Assembly (NCBI GenBank): GCA_021798435.1
Contig: JAJZGN010000144.1
Coordinates: forward strand, 1 to 5,285
Source: a bacterium
GTDB taxonomy: Bacteria > Chloroflexota > Dormibacteria > Aeolococcales > Bog-877
Reading direction: 5' to 3'
DNA: 5,285 nt
Shown piece by piece: positions 1-5,285 of this stretch; position 1 is the stretch's first letter; each line of letters begins with the position of its first letter. The notes under the pieces are model-generated. The model did no database searches, was not told the origin of the DNA, and was given only the letters and a program-made list of their open reading frames with translations. The translations under genes and the position numbers were made by a program.

Positions 1-18
1 GATGTGCGAGCCGGCTGC

Positions 19-24
19 TAGACT
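19..24 (+). promoter_or_regulatory. Possible -10 element of the ftsK promoter
   Basis: The hexamer TAGACT resembles the bacterial -10 consensus and sits in a GCTAGACT context much like the GCTAGAAT proposed ahead of rny in this window. Transcription from it would start near position 31 and give a leader of about 60 bases before the ftsK ATG. The matching -35 would lie at or before the first base of the window, so the promoter cannot be judged. The rest of bases 1-90 shows no supportable gene; an open frame from base 2 runs into ftsK in another frame and looks like a composition artefact. Confidence 0.25.
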
Positions 25-72
25 GCGGCCTGCGGGCGGCTTCCCAGTTCACGACCCACCAGCGCCGCCCCA

Positions 73-80
73 GGGCGAGG
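73..80 (+). promoter_or_regulatory. Ribosome binding site for ftsK
   Basis: The purine-rich GGGCGAGG lies 10 bases before the ATG at 91. It is an imperfect Shine-Dalgarno sequence, but it is the best one near the start and supports ATG 91 as the ftsK start. Confidence 0.45.
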
Positions 81-90
81 AACTTCAGAG

Positions 91-2337
91 ATGGCGACGA
101 CAAGGCGCCGGACGCCAGCCCGGACGGGCGGCTCCCGGCCCCAGACCAGAAGGCCGGCGAGACCCAAGAGGGCCGCTCCCGGGGCGCCCCGTCTGACTCC
201 CGGCCAGACGCGCGAGCTCTCTGGCATCGGGACCCTGGCGCTGGGGGTGATCGGTGTCATCCTCCTCGGCTTCCCGCAGGCCCCGGTGGCCCACGCCTTC
301 GCCCGGGCGGTCTCCGCGGCGGTCGGCATCGGAGGCTGGATCGTGGGTCTGGCGCTGATCGGGGCAGGGCTCGCGATGCTGGCCAGCCGAGGCCCCAGGC
401 GGAGCCTGGGGACGGTGCTGGCGGCGCTGGCCATGAGCTGTCTGGCGGCCATCTCCATGGCGGCCGTCGCCGGCGCAGTCTATGGGGGGGTGGTGGGAGA
501 GGCGATCGGGCCCCGCGCGGCCACGGTCGTCGGGGCGCCGGCCACCCTGGTGGCGCTGGGCGCCCTGGGACTCGCGGGACTTGTCCTGGCATTGGACCTT
601 GCGCCCTCACGAATCTCGGGGGCCGCCCTGCACAGCGCCGCCAGGCTCCTCGGGTCGATCTTCGCCCCCGCCGCGACTCCGCCGCGGGCCACCCTGCCGG
701 CCCCCGCGCCGCTCGACCTTCGACTCGCGGCCCCGGAGCCGGACGACCCCGCCGCGGATGGCCCGAGCCTGCCACCGGAGCCGTTCCAGCGCATCTTCGA
801 AGAGCTGGAGGCGGAGGCGGAGCCCGCCAACCCTCCGGCGCTCGCTCCGCTGCCGGTGCCACCTCCTGTCGACCTCGAGGATGACCCCGAGGGGCCCGAG
901 CCGAACTGGGTGATCCCCAGCCTGGACCTTCTCGACTCCGCGCAGGGCAAGCGGGAGCGGCTGCGGGACGAGATCCGGAGCCGGATCAAGACGATTGAAG
1001 CCACGCTCGCCAACTTCGGGGTCGAGTCCAAGGTGATGGGCGTCAACGCCGGCCCCACCGTGACTCAGTACGAGCTCCAGCCAGGGTCCGGAGTTCCGGT
1101 CCGCCGGGTGCTGGCGTACCAGACCGATCTCTCCCTGGCGCTGGCTGCCCCGATCCGCATCCAGGCGCCCATCCCGGGCAAGTCAGCCATAGGGATCGAG
1201 GTGCCCAACAAGGCGGCGCAGCTGGTCACCCTCAAGGAGGTGGTCCAGGCCCCCTCCTTCCACGAGATGAAGAGTGGTCTCTCGGTGGCCCTGGGGGCCG
1301 ACGTGAGCGGGCGCCCGGTGCTGGGCGACCTCGCGGCCATGCCCCACCTCCTGATCGCGGGCGCCACCGGGTCGGGGAAGAGCGTGTGCATTAACGCGGT
1401 CCTGGCCGGGCTCCTGCTCCAGTCGACCCCCCGCGACCTGCGGCTGATCCTGGTCGACCCCAAGCGGGTGGAGCTCAGCAACTTCGCCGGCCTGCCCCAT
1501 CTCCTGGTCCCCGTCGTAGTCGAACCAGAAGGGGCGGTGGCCTCGCTCCGCTGGGCGGTGGTGGAGATGGAGCAGCGTTACAAGCTCTTCGCCGGCAACG
1601 GGGCCCGCAACATCACCGTGTTCAACGAGCGGGCCCCCCAGCTGGGCCTCCGCCCCCTGCCCAAGATAGTGATCGTGATCGACGAGCTGGCCGACCTCAT
1701 GATGGTCGCCGCCAGCGAGATCGAGGACCTCATCTGCCGGATCGCCCAGCTGGCGAGGGCGGTCGGAATCCACCTGATCGTGGCGACCCAGCGCCCCTCG
1801 GCCGACATCATCACCGGTCTCATCAAGGCCAACATCCCGTCCCGCGTCGCCTTCGCCGTGAGCAGCGGGGTCGACTCCCGCGTGATCCTGGATGAGATGG
1901 GAGCGGAGAAGCTCCTCGGCAGGGGTGACATGCTCTACCTGCCCATCGACGCCGGGAAGGCAACCCGGCTCCAGGGCGCCTACGTCTCCGACCGCGAATT
2001 GGACCAGCTGATCGGCTGGTGGAAGGCACAGGGCACCCCCGTCTACCAGGAGGAGATCCTCCAGGCGGCCGCGCTGGGCCCGGTGCCGGCGGATGGCGCC
2101 ACTCGCCGGGACCCCCTCTTTGAACGCGCCGGAAGGATCGTCATCGGTGAGGGCCGGGCGGCGACATCGCTGCTTCAGCGCCGGCTGCAGGTGGGCTACA
2201 CCCGGGCCGCGCGCCTCGTCGACCAGCTGGCCGAGGCCCGGGTCGTGGGGCCCTATGAGGGCAGCAAGTCGCGGGAGGTGATGATGACCCTGGCGGAGCT
2301 GGAGCAGCTCCTGGACTCCGGCGAGGGCGACGACTAG
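91..2337 (+). CDS. ftsK: FtsK/SpoIIIE family DNA translocase
   Basis: Membrane-anchored, ATP-driven double-stranded DNA pump that clears and sorts chromosome DNA through the closing division septum. The 748-residue product has a basic N-terminal tail (about 1-40), four likely membrane helices (about 44-62, 75-98, 105-132, 146-169), a proline-rich and acidic linker (about 170-290), an alpha domain from about 296, and a RecA-like beta motor. The motor shows Walker A GATGSGKS (424-431, Lys430), Walker B IVIVIDE (526-532, Asp531/Glu532) and the family stretch ATQRPS (565-570). A C-terminal winged-helix gamma domain (about 674-735, with GYTRAARLVDQL) normally reads polar guide sequences such as KOPS or SRS. 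Length is close to SpoIIIE (787) and far below E. coli FtsK (1329), so the linker is short. All catalytic motifs are intact. Whether it is the division or sporulation type cannot be told from sequence. yajQ follows 16 bases after the stop. Confidence 0.97.
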   Translation: MATTRRRTPARTGGSRPQTRRPARPKRAAPGAPRLTPGQTRELSGIGTLALGVIGVILLGFPQAPVAHAFARAVSAAVGIGGWIVGLALIGAGLAMLASRGPRRSLGTVLAALAMSCLAAISMAAVAGAVYGGVVGEAIGPRAATVVGAPATLVALGALGLAGLVLALDLAPSRISGAALHSAARLLGSIFAPAATPPRATLPAPAPLDLRLAAPEPDDPAADGPSLPPEPFQRIFEELEAEAEPANPPALAPLPVPPPVDLEDDPEGPEPNWVIPSLDLLDSAQGKRERLRDEIRSRIKTIEATLANFGVESKVMGVNAGPTVTQYELQPGSGVPVRRVLAYQTDLSLALAAPIRIQAPIPGKSAIGIEVPNKAAQLVTLKEVVQAPSFHEMKSGLSVALGADVSGRPVLGDLAAMPHLLIAGATGSGKSVCINAVLAGLLLQSTPRDLRLILVDPKRVELSNFAGLPHLLVPVVVEPEGAVASLRWAVVEMEQRYKLFAGNGARNITVFNERAPQLGLRPLPKIVIVIDELADLMMVAASEIEDLICRIAQLARAVGIHLIVATQRPSADIITGLIKANIPSRVAFAVSSGVDSRVILDEMGAEKLLGRGDMLYLPIDAGKATRLQGAYVSDRELDQLIGWWKAQGTPVYQEEILQAAALGPVPADGATRRDPLFERAGRIVIGEGRAATSLLQRRLQVGYTRAARLVDQLAEARVVGPYEGSKSREVMMTLAELEQLLDSGEGDD

Positions 2338-2353
2338 CCGTTACCCTTGTGGC

Positions 2354-2848
2354 ATGGCAGTCACTGAGCACTCGTTCGACGTCGTGTCGGACTTCGATCG
2401 CCAGGAGCTGGTGAATGCCGTCGAGCAGGCGAGGCGGGAGATCTCCACGCGCTATGACTTCAAAGGGGTGGTCGCAGAGATCGATCTTCAGGACAAAGAG
2501 ATCGTGATCCTGGCGGCATCCGACGGTCGCGCCGACGCCGTCCTGGACGTGCTCAAGGGCAAGCTCGTCCGCCGCAACCTCTCGCTCAAGATCATCCGGC
2601 CCGGCAAGCCGGAGCCGGCGGCCAAGGGCAACGTGCGGATGGCGCTCGCCATCCAGAAGGGCATCGACGAGGATTCGGCCCGCGACCTCAGCAAGCGGAT
2701 CAAGGCCGCCCACCCCAAGGTGCAGGTGCGCATCCAGGGCGACGAGCTAAGGGTGGTGAGCCGCGACAAGGACACGTTGCAGGCGGTCATCCACGATCTG
2801 CGAGAGTTCGACCTGCCGCTACCTCTGCAGTTCACCAACTACCGCTGA
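2354..2848 (+). CDS. yajQ: YajQ family (UPF0234) nucleotide-binding protein
   Basis: Small cytoplasmic protein of the YajQ family, which folds as two ferredoxin-like/RRM-like domains and has been reported to bind nucleic acids, nucleotides or, in some proteobacteria, cyclic di-GMP. Its cellular role is unsettled. The 164-residue product matches the family length (E. coli 163). It opens with the family signature SFDVVSDFD (7-15), continues with RYDFKG (33-38), and ends with the typical PLPLQFTNYR. The start at ATG 2354 puts the signature at its usual distance from the N-terminus. No clear Shine-Dalgarno sequence precedes it. The 16-base gap after ftsK suggests cotranscription and possibly translational coupling. 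Family assignment is firm; ligand and function in this organism are unknown. Confidence 0.93.
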   Translation: MAVTEHSFDVVSDFDRQELVNAVEQARREISTRYDFKGVVAEIDLQDKEIVILAASDGRADAVLDVLKGKLVRRNLSLKIIRPGKPEPAAKGNVRMALAIQKGIDEDSARDLSKRIKAAHPKVQVRIQGDELRVVSRDKDTLQAVIHDLREFDLPLPLQFTNYR

Positions 2849-2874
2849 GTCGGGCGCCGGGCCCCTGGCCGCCG

Positions 2875-3387
2875 ATGGATGCGCCGAGAGGGAGCCGGGA
2901 CCTGGCCCTGGAGGTGGTGCGCCGGGCGTCGCTGCCTCCCACCACCTCGATCGCGACTGCCGAGTCCTGCACCGGCGGACTGCTCGCCGCCATTCTCACC
3001 ACGGTCCCCGGAGCCTCGGCCGTGTTCCTCGGGGGGATAGTTGCCTATTCAAACGCGGTCAAGGTGTCCCAGCTGGGGGTTCCGGCGGACCTTCTGAAGC
3101 AGGTGGGAGCGGTGAGCGAAGAGGTGGCGTCGGCGATGGCCAGGGGCGTGCGGAGGGCTCTGGGCGCCCATCTCGGTGTGGGGATCACCGGTGTGGCTGG
3201 CCCGGGGCACTCCGATCTCAAGCCGCCCGGGTTGATCTACGTCGCCCTGGCCTGGCCAGGGGGAACCCGCTGTGACAGGCTCACAGATGACCTCGGCCGA
3301 GAGGGCAACCGCCGCGCGGCGACCGCCCTGGCGCTGCAGATGCTGGTCAACTACCTGCCCGCCACGAGGGCCTCCCAGGCAGGATGA
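2875..3387 (+). CDS. pncC: Nicotinamide-nucleotide amidase (stand-alone CinA C-terminal domain)
   Basis: Cytoplasmic amidohydrolase of the CinA C-terminal/PncC family, which deamidates nicotinamide mononucleotide to nicotinic acid mononucleotide in NAD salvage. NMN arises from NAD-dependent DNA ligase, among other sources. The 170-residue product carries TAESCTGG (28-35) with the presumed nucleophile Ser31, YSNAVK (58-63) with the presumed catalytic Lys63, and the ITGVAGPG loop followed by GLIYVALAWPGG. Ser31 has the same number as in E. coli PncC by my recollection, which supports ATG 2875. The N-terminal COG1058 domain of full-length CinA (about 410 residues) is absent here. The stretch after GPG (HSDLKPPG) departs from the usual GGTPEKPVG and seems one residue shorter. 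No good Shine-Dalgarno sequence is visible. It lies 26 bases after yajQ and just upstream of recA, as cinA does in many Gram-positive bacteria, so 'cinA' is an acceptable alternative name. Confidence 0.92.
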   Translation: MDAPRGSRDLALEVVRRASLPPTTSIATAESCTGGLLAAILTTVPGASAVFLGGIVAYSNAVKVSQLGVPADLLKQVGAVSEEVASAMARGVRRALGAHLGVGITGVAGPGHSDLKPPGLIYVALAWPGGTRCDRLTDDLGREGNRRAATALALQMLVNYLPATRASQAG

Positions 3388-3393
3388 CCGTGG

Positions 3394-3402
3394 TGGTACA
3401 CT
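3394..3402 (+). promoter_or_regulatory. Extended -10 promoter candidate for recA
   Basis: TGGTACACT fits an extended -10 pattern (TGn followed by a TATAAT-like hexamer). It lies in the gap after the amidase gene, directly before the LexA-box candidate. No convincing -35 is seen at the expected distance around 3374-3379, inside the end of the amidase gene, which an extended -10 can tolerate. Transcription would start near 3409, inside the LexA box, a sensible arrangement for repression. Confidence 0.45.
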
Positions 3403-3404
3403 AC

Positions 3405-3418
3405 CGAACACTAGTTCT
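3405..3418 (+). promoter_or_regulatory. LexA (SOS) box upstream of recA
   Basis: CGAACACTAGTTCT contains the inverted repeat GAAC-N4-GTTC, the core of the Gram-positive and actinobacterial SOS box (CGAAC-N4-GTTCG), with one mismatch at the outermost 3' base. It overlaps the expected transcription start of the extended -10 candidate and lies 27 bases before ATG 3446 and 96 bases before TTG 3515. LexA binding here would repress recA until DNA damage activates RecA and triggers LexA self-cleavage. No lexA gene is in the window, so the regulator is inferred. Confidence 0.8.
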
Positions 3419-3500
3419 GCCCATCGATCATCGGAGACCCTGCAGATGAGCGCTACACTCCAGCTCCAAGGGCACGTCGACGCCCCATTCCTCACCGACC

Positions 3501-3509
3501 GGAAGGAGG
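3501..3509 (+). promoter_or_regulatory. Strong ribosome binding site deciding the recA start
   Basis: GGAAGGAGG is a near-perfect Shine-Dalgarno sequence five bases before the in-frame TTG at 3515. It is the strongest ribosome binding site in the window and the main reason for preferring TTG 3515 over the upstream in-frame ATG 3446, which has the weaker GGAGA at 3433-3437. Confidence 0.8.
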
Positions 3510-3514
3510 CCCGT

Positions 3515-4558
3515 TTGACCACTGAGAGGGAGCGGGCGCTTAGCAGCGCACTGGCCCAGATCGAGCGCAGCTATGGCAAGGGCGCGATCATGCGCCTTGG
3601 CGACGCCGCCGCCGCGAGGGGGGTCGAGGTGATCTCCACCGGCGCCCTCACCCTGGACTTGGCGCTAGGGGTGGGGGGCATTCCGAGGGGCCGGATCGTG
3701 GAGATCTTCGGTCCCGAGTCCTCCGGTAAGACCAGCCTCAGCCTCCACATCATCGCTGAGGCCCAGCGGCTGGGCGGGGTCGCTGCCTTCATCGATGCCG
3801 AGCACGCTCTCGACCCTGCCTACGCCGCTCGGATCGGGGTCAACACCGATGATCTTCTGATCTCTCAACCCGATACCGGGGAGCAGGCCCTGGAGATCGT
3901 GGAGGCGCTGGTTCGGAGCCAGGCGGTGGACGTGGTGGTCGTCGACTCGGTGGCCGCGCTGGTCCCGAAGGCCGAGATCGACGGCGAGATGGGTGACACC
4001 CATGTCGGGCTGCAGGCCCGGCTCATGTCCCAGGCCATGCGCAAGCTCACCGGGGCGATCAGCCGATCCAACTGCGTCGTGATCTTCATCAACCAGTTGC
4101 GGGAGAAGGTAGGGGTGATGTTCGGGAATCCTGAGGTCACCTCAGGCGGACGGGCCCTCAAGTTCTACGCCTCGGTGCGCCTCGACATCCGCCGGATCGA
4201 CTCCCTGAAGCAGGGGATGGACGTGATCGGCAGCCGGGTCAAGGTGCGCGTGGTCAAGAACAAGGTCGCCGCCCCGTTCCGGGCCACCGAGCTCGACCTT
4301 CTGTACAACGAGGGGATCTCCTGGGAGGGGAGCGTCTTGGACGGGGCGATCGAGGCCGCGGTGGTCGACAAGAGCGGCGCCTGGTTCAGCTACGGGGATA
4401 CGCGCCTGGGACAGGGGAGGGACAACGTCCGGGAGCTGCTCAAGGGCAATCCCGAGCTCACAGCGGAGATCGCTCGCAAGGTGCGCCAGGCGGTCCTGGG
4501 CGAGCCGGTGGCGGCCCCTTCCGAAGTGGGGTCTGGGGAGGAGGCCGCCCTGGCCTAG
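3515..4558 (+). CDS. recA: RecA recombinase
   Basis: ATP-dependent strand-exchange protein that coats single-stranded DNA, pairs homologous DNA, and acts as co-protease for LexA cleavage in the SOS response. From TTG 3515 the product is 347 residues, a typical RecA length, and its key residues take E. coli numbers: Walker A GPESSGKT at 66-73 (Lys72, Thr73), catalytic Glu96 in FIDAEHALD, and Gln194 in FINQL at the start of loop L2 (VMFGNPEVTSGG). Loop L1 lies around EIDGEMGDTH, and the block ALKFYASVRLDIRRI is intact. The N-terminus resembles other RecAs (ALAQIERSYGKGAIMRLGD). The C-terminal tail is short and only mildly acidic. No intein interrupts the gene. An in-frame ATG at 3446 would add 23 residues; that stretch does not resemble RecA. 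The SOS-box promoter just upstream suggests damage induction. rny follows 153 bases later. Confidence 0.98.
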   Translation: MTTERERALSSALAQIERSYGKGAIMRLGDAAAARGVEVISTGALTLDLALGVGGIPRGRIVEIFGPESSGKTSLSLHIIAEAQRLGGVAAFIDAEHALDPAYAARIGVNTDDLLISQPDTGEQALEIVEALVRSQAVDVVVVDSVAALVPKAEIDGEMGDTHVGLQARLMSQAMRKLTGAISRSNCVVIFINQLREKVGVMFGNPEVTSGGRALKFYASVRLDIRRIDSLKQGMDVIGSRVKVRVVKNKVAAPFRATELDLLYNEGISWEGSVLDGAIEAAVVDKSGAWFSYGDTRLGQGRDNVRELLKGNPELTAEIARKVRQAVLGEPVAAPSEVGSGEEAALA

Positions 4559-4564
4559 CCAGGG

Positions 4565-4589
4565 GCGCCTCAAAGGGCCCCTTGAGCGC
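4565..4589 (+). terminator. Imperfect hairpin after recA, possible terminator
   Basis: Just after the recA stop, CTCAA (4569-4573) pairs with TTGAG (4582-4586). The inner GG (4575-4576) can pair with CC (4580-4581) around a GCC loop with A4574 bulged, and three outer pairs (4565-4567 with 4587-4589) form if C4568 is bulged. The result is about ten pairs with two bulges. No T-run follows directly; the nearest T-rich stretch, GGTTTCCTT, begins about 28 bases later. It may be a weak or factor-dependent terminator, or an mRNA-end stabiliser. Confidence 0.35.
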
Positions 4590-4608
4590 GGGCCGCAGGC
4601 GCTAGAAT
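4582..4608 (+). promoter_or_regulatory. Promoter candidate for rny
   Basis: TTGAGC (4582-4587) resembles a sigma-70-type -35 and TAGAAT (4603-4608) a -10, separated by 15 bases, slightly shorter than the 17-base optimum. Transcription would start near 4615 and give a leader of roughly 97 bases before the rny start at 4712. The -35 overlaps the 3' arm of the hairpin after recA. Both hexamers match well, but the spacing lowers confidence. Confidence 0.45.
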
Positions 4609-4635
4609 CCCTTCAGGTTTCCTTAGATCTCTACG

Positions 4636-4655
4636 TCCCTGCGCCAAGCGCGGGA
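4636..4655 (+). other. Hairpin in the presumed rny leader
   Basis: TCCC-T-GCGC (4636-4644) pairs with GCGC-GGGA (4648-4655) around a CAA loop, giving eight pairs with one bulged T at 4640. It lies between the promoter candidate and the start codon and lacks a T-run, so it is more likely a leader structure than a terminator. It could affect transcript stability or be chance in GC-rich DNA. Confidence 0.35.
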
Positions 4656-4698
4656 TTCATGCCGGGGAGGGTCGCCGCCGCGCTCGCGCCGGCACTGT

Positions 4699-4705
4699 GA
4701 GGTGA
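4699..4705 (+). promoter_or_regulatory. Ribosome binding site for rny
   Basis: GAGGTGA lies six bases before ATG 4712. The in-frame ATG at 4706 directly abuts this site with no spacer, so 4712 is the preferred start. Confidence 0.7.
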
Positions 4706-4711
4706 ATGGCA

Positions 4712-5285
4712 ATGACCACCGTGCTGGTGGGGCTGGCGGTCGTCCTGGCGCTGATCGCGGTCGGCGCTATCGCGTACGCGATCACGGTGGCGCGAAAGCA
4801 AGCGGTGAGGGGCACCGCCGAGCTGGAGGAGATAAGAGGCGCCCGTCGGGAGCTTGAGGCCCACCGCCGGGCGGTGGAGCTGGAGGCCCAGGCCGAGGCG
4901 CTCAAGCTCAGAACCGAGCTCGAGGAGGAGCTCAGCGTCCGGCGTCTCGAGGTCACCCGCCAGGATCAGCGCAACCTGCAGCGCGAGGAGCAGCTTGACC
5001 GGCAGCAGCAGGACCTGCTGCTGCGGAGCGAGGCGGTCACCAGCGAGGGGAGGGCGCTGGAGGCGGCTCGGGAGGAGGTGGAGGCACTCCGTCGGGGAGC
5101 CGAGGTGGAGCTGGAGCGGGTCGCGGGTTTGGGAAGGGACGAGGCTCGCGAGGAGTTGCTCGGGGCCCTGGATCGCGAGCTGATCGCCGAGAAGGCGGAG
5201 CGCATCCGCCACGCGACGAGCGAGGCCAAGGCGGAGGCGGACGAGCGGGCCCGGGAGGTGCTGGTCACCAGCATCCAGCGCCATG
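4712..5285 (+). CDS. rny: Ribonuclease Y, N-terminal part (runs off the window)
   Basis: Membrane-anchored endoribonuclease that starts mRNA decay and processing in many Gram-positive bacteria. The 191 visible codons stay open to the window end. Residues about 2-24 form a single hydrophobic helix (VLVGLAVVLALIAVGAIAYA), the membrane anchor. A long coiled coil rich in Glu, Arg, Gln and Leu follows (about 30-140). The last visible part matches the conserved RNase Y region: AGLGRDEAREELLGAL, then a helix ending in REVLVTSIQRH, comparable to the B. subtilis segment that ends in LSLAIQR. The KH RNA-binding domain and the catalytic HD domain lie beyond the window, so catalytic residues cannot be checked. 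ATG 4712 was chosen over 4706 on ribosome-binding-site spacing. Position directly after recA is common in Gram-positive-type genomes. Confidence 0.93.
   Translation, partial: MTTVLVGLAVVLALIAVGAIAYAITVARKQAVRGTAELEEIRGARRELEAHRRAVELEAQAEALKLRTELEEELSVRRLEVTRQDQRNLQREEQLDRQQQDLLLRSEAVTSEGRALEAAREEVEALRRGAEVELERVAGLGRDEAREELLGALDRELIAEKAERIRHATSEAKAEADERAREVLVTSIQRH

Noticed and set aside
18..458. Minus-strand open frame antisense to the start of ftsK
   Set aside because: Its product has no recognisable family features and the overlapping + strand frame is a clear FtsK N-terminus. Long antisense frames are expected in GC-rich coding DNA.
480..1058. Long minus-strand open frame opposite the ftsK linker
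   Set aside because: Ser/Arg/Ala/Gly-rich low-complexity translation typical of a GC-rich shadow frame; no ribosome site or domain seen.
2141..2713. Minus-strand open frame spanning the ftsK end and yajQ
   Set aside because: It crosses two well-supported + strand genes and has no protein-family signature.
3454..3459. Second TACACT hexamer as an alternative recA -10
   Set aside because: No extended TG motif and no good -35 upstream; it would place the start downstream of the SOS box, a weaker arrangement than 3394-3402.
3272..3514. Extension of the recA frame upstream into pncC
   Set aside because: The frame is open by chance, overlaps pncC out of frame, crosses the recA promoter and SOS box, and does not resemble RecA.
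3515..4558. Possible intein in RecA
   Set aside because: Inteins are known in mycobacterial RecA, but here the protein runs uninterrupted with E. coli-like spacing of Lys72, Glu96 and Gln194.
4631..5284. 217-residue minus-strand open frame opposite rny
   Set aside because: Leu/Gln/Arg-rich translation is the mirror of the rny coiled-coil codons; the + strand frame has a membrane anchor and an RNase Y signature.
1..5285. Undescribed defence, mobile or biosynthetic system
   Set aside because: Every gene belongs to a well-known core family, the gaps are short, and there are no direct repeats, transposase, integrase or composition break.

Overview
The window is a high-GC bacterial chromosome segment of core, vertically inherited genes, all on the + strand. 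In order they are a complete FtsK/SpoIIIE DNA translocase (91-2337), a YajQ-family nucleotide-binding protein (2354-2848), a stand-alone CinA C-terminal domain / nicotinamide-nucleotide amidase (2875-3387), RecA (best start TTG 3515, end 4558), and the 5' part of RNase Y (start 4712, runs off the window). I see no mobile element, CRISPR array, tRNA or rRNA, and no base-composition break suggesting transfer.

Layout. Bases 1-90 hold a possible -10 element and the ftsK ribosome binding site. ftsK, yajQ and the amidase gene follow with gaps of 16 and 26 bases and no visible promoter or terminator between them, so they look like one transcription unit. A 127-base gap precedes the preferred recA start. 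It carries an extended -10 element and, just downstream, a Gram-positive-type LexA (SOS) box, CGAACACTAGTTCT, so recA probably has its own damage-inducible promoter. A 153-base recA-rny gap contains an imperfect hairpin, a TTGAGC/TAGAAT promoter candidate overlapping the hairpin's 3' arm, and a second hairpin in the presumed rny leader.

Organism. The cinA-recA-rny order, RNase Y itself and a GAAC-N4-GTTC SOS box point to the Terrabacteria side of the tree. The GC content with RNase Y right after recA, where many Actinobacteria have recX, suggests a Chloroflexota-like, Dormibacterota-like or deep-branching actinobacterial lineage rather than Bacillota or Mycobacterium/Streptomyces. This is inference from gene order and composition; no phylogenetic marker was compared.

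Function. FtsK (chromosome segregation at division) and RecA (recombination, SOS sensor) form a genome-maintenance core. The amidase salvages NMN, a by-product of NAD-dependent DNA ligase. RNase Y starts mRNA decay at the membrane. YajQ is a nucleotide-binding protein of uncertain role. I found no convincing undescribed system. The points worth a second look are regulatory: the recA SOS promoter, the two possible recA starts, and the overlapping terminator/promoter before rny.
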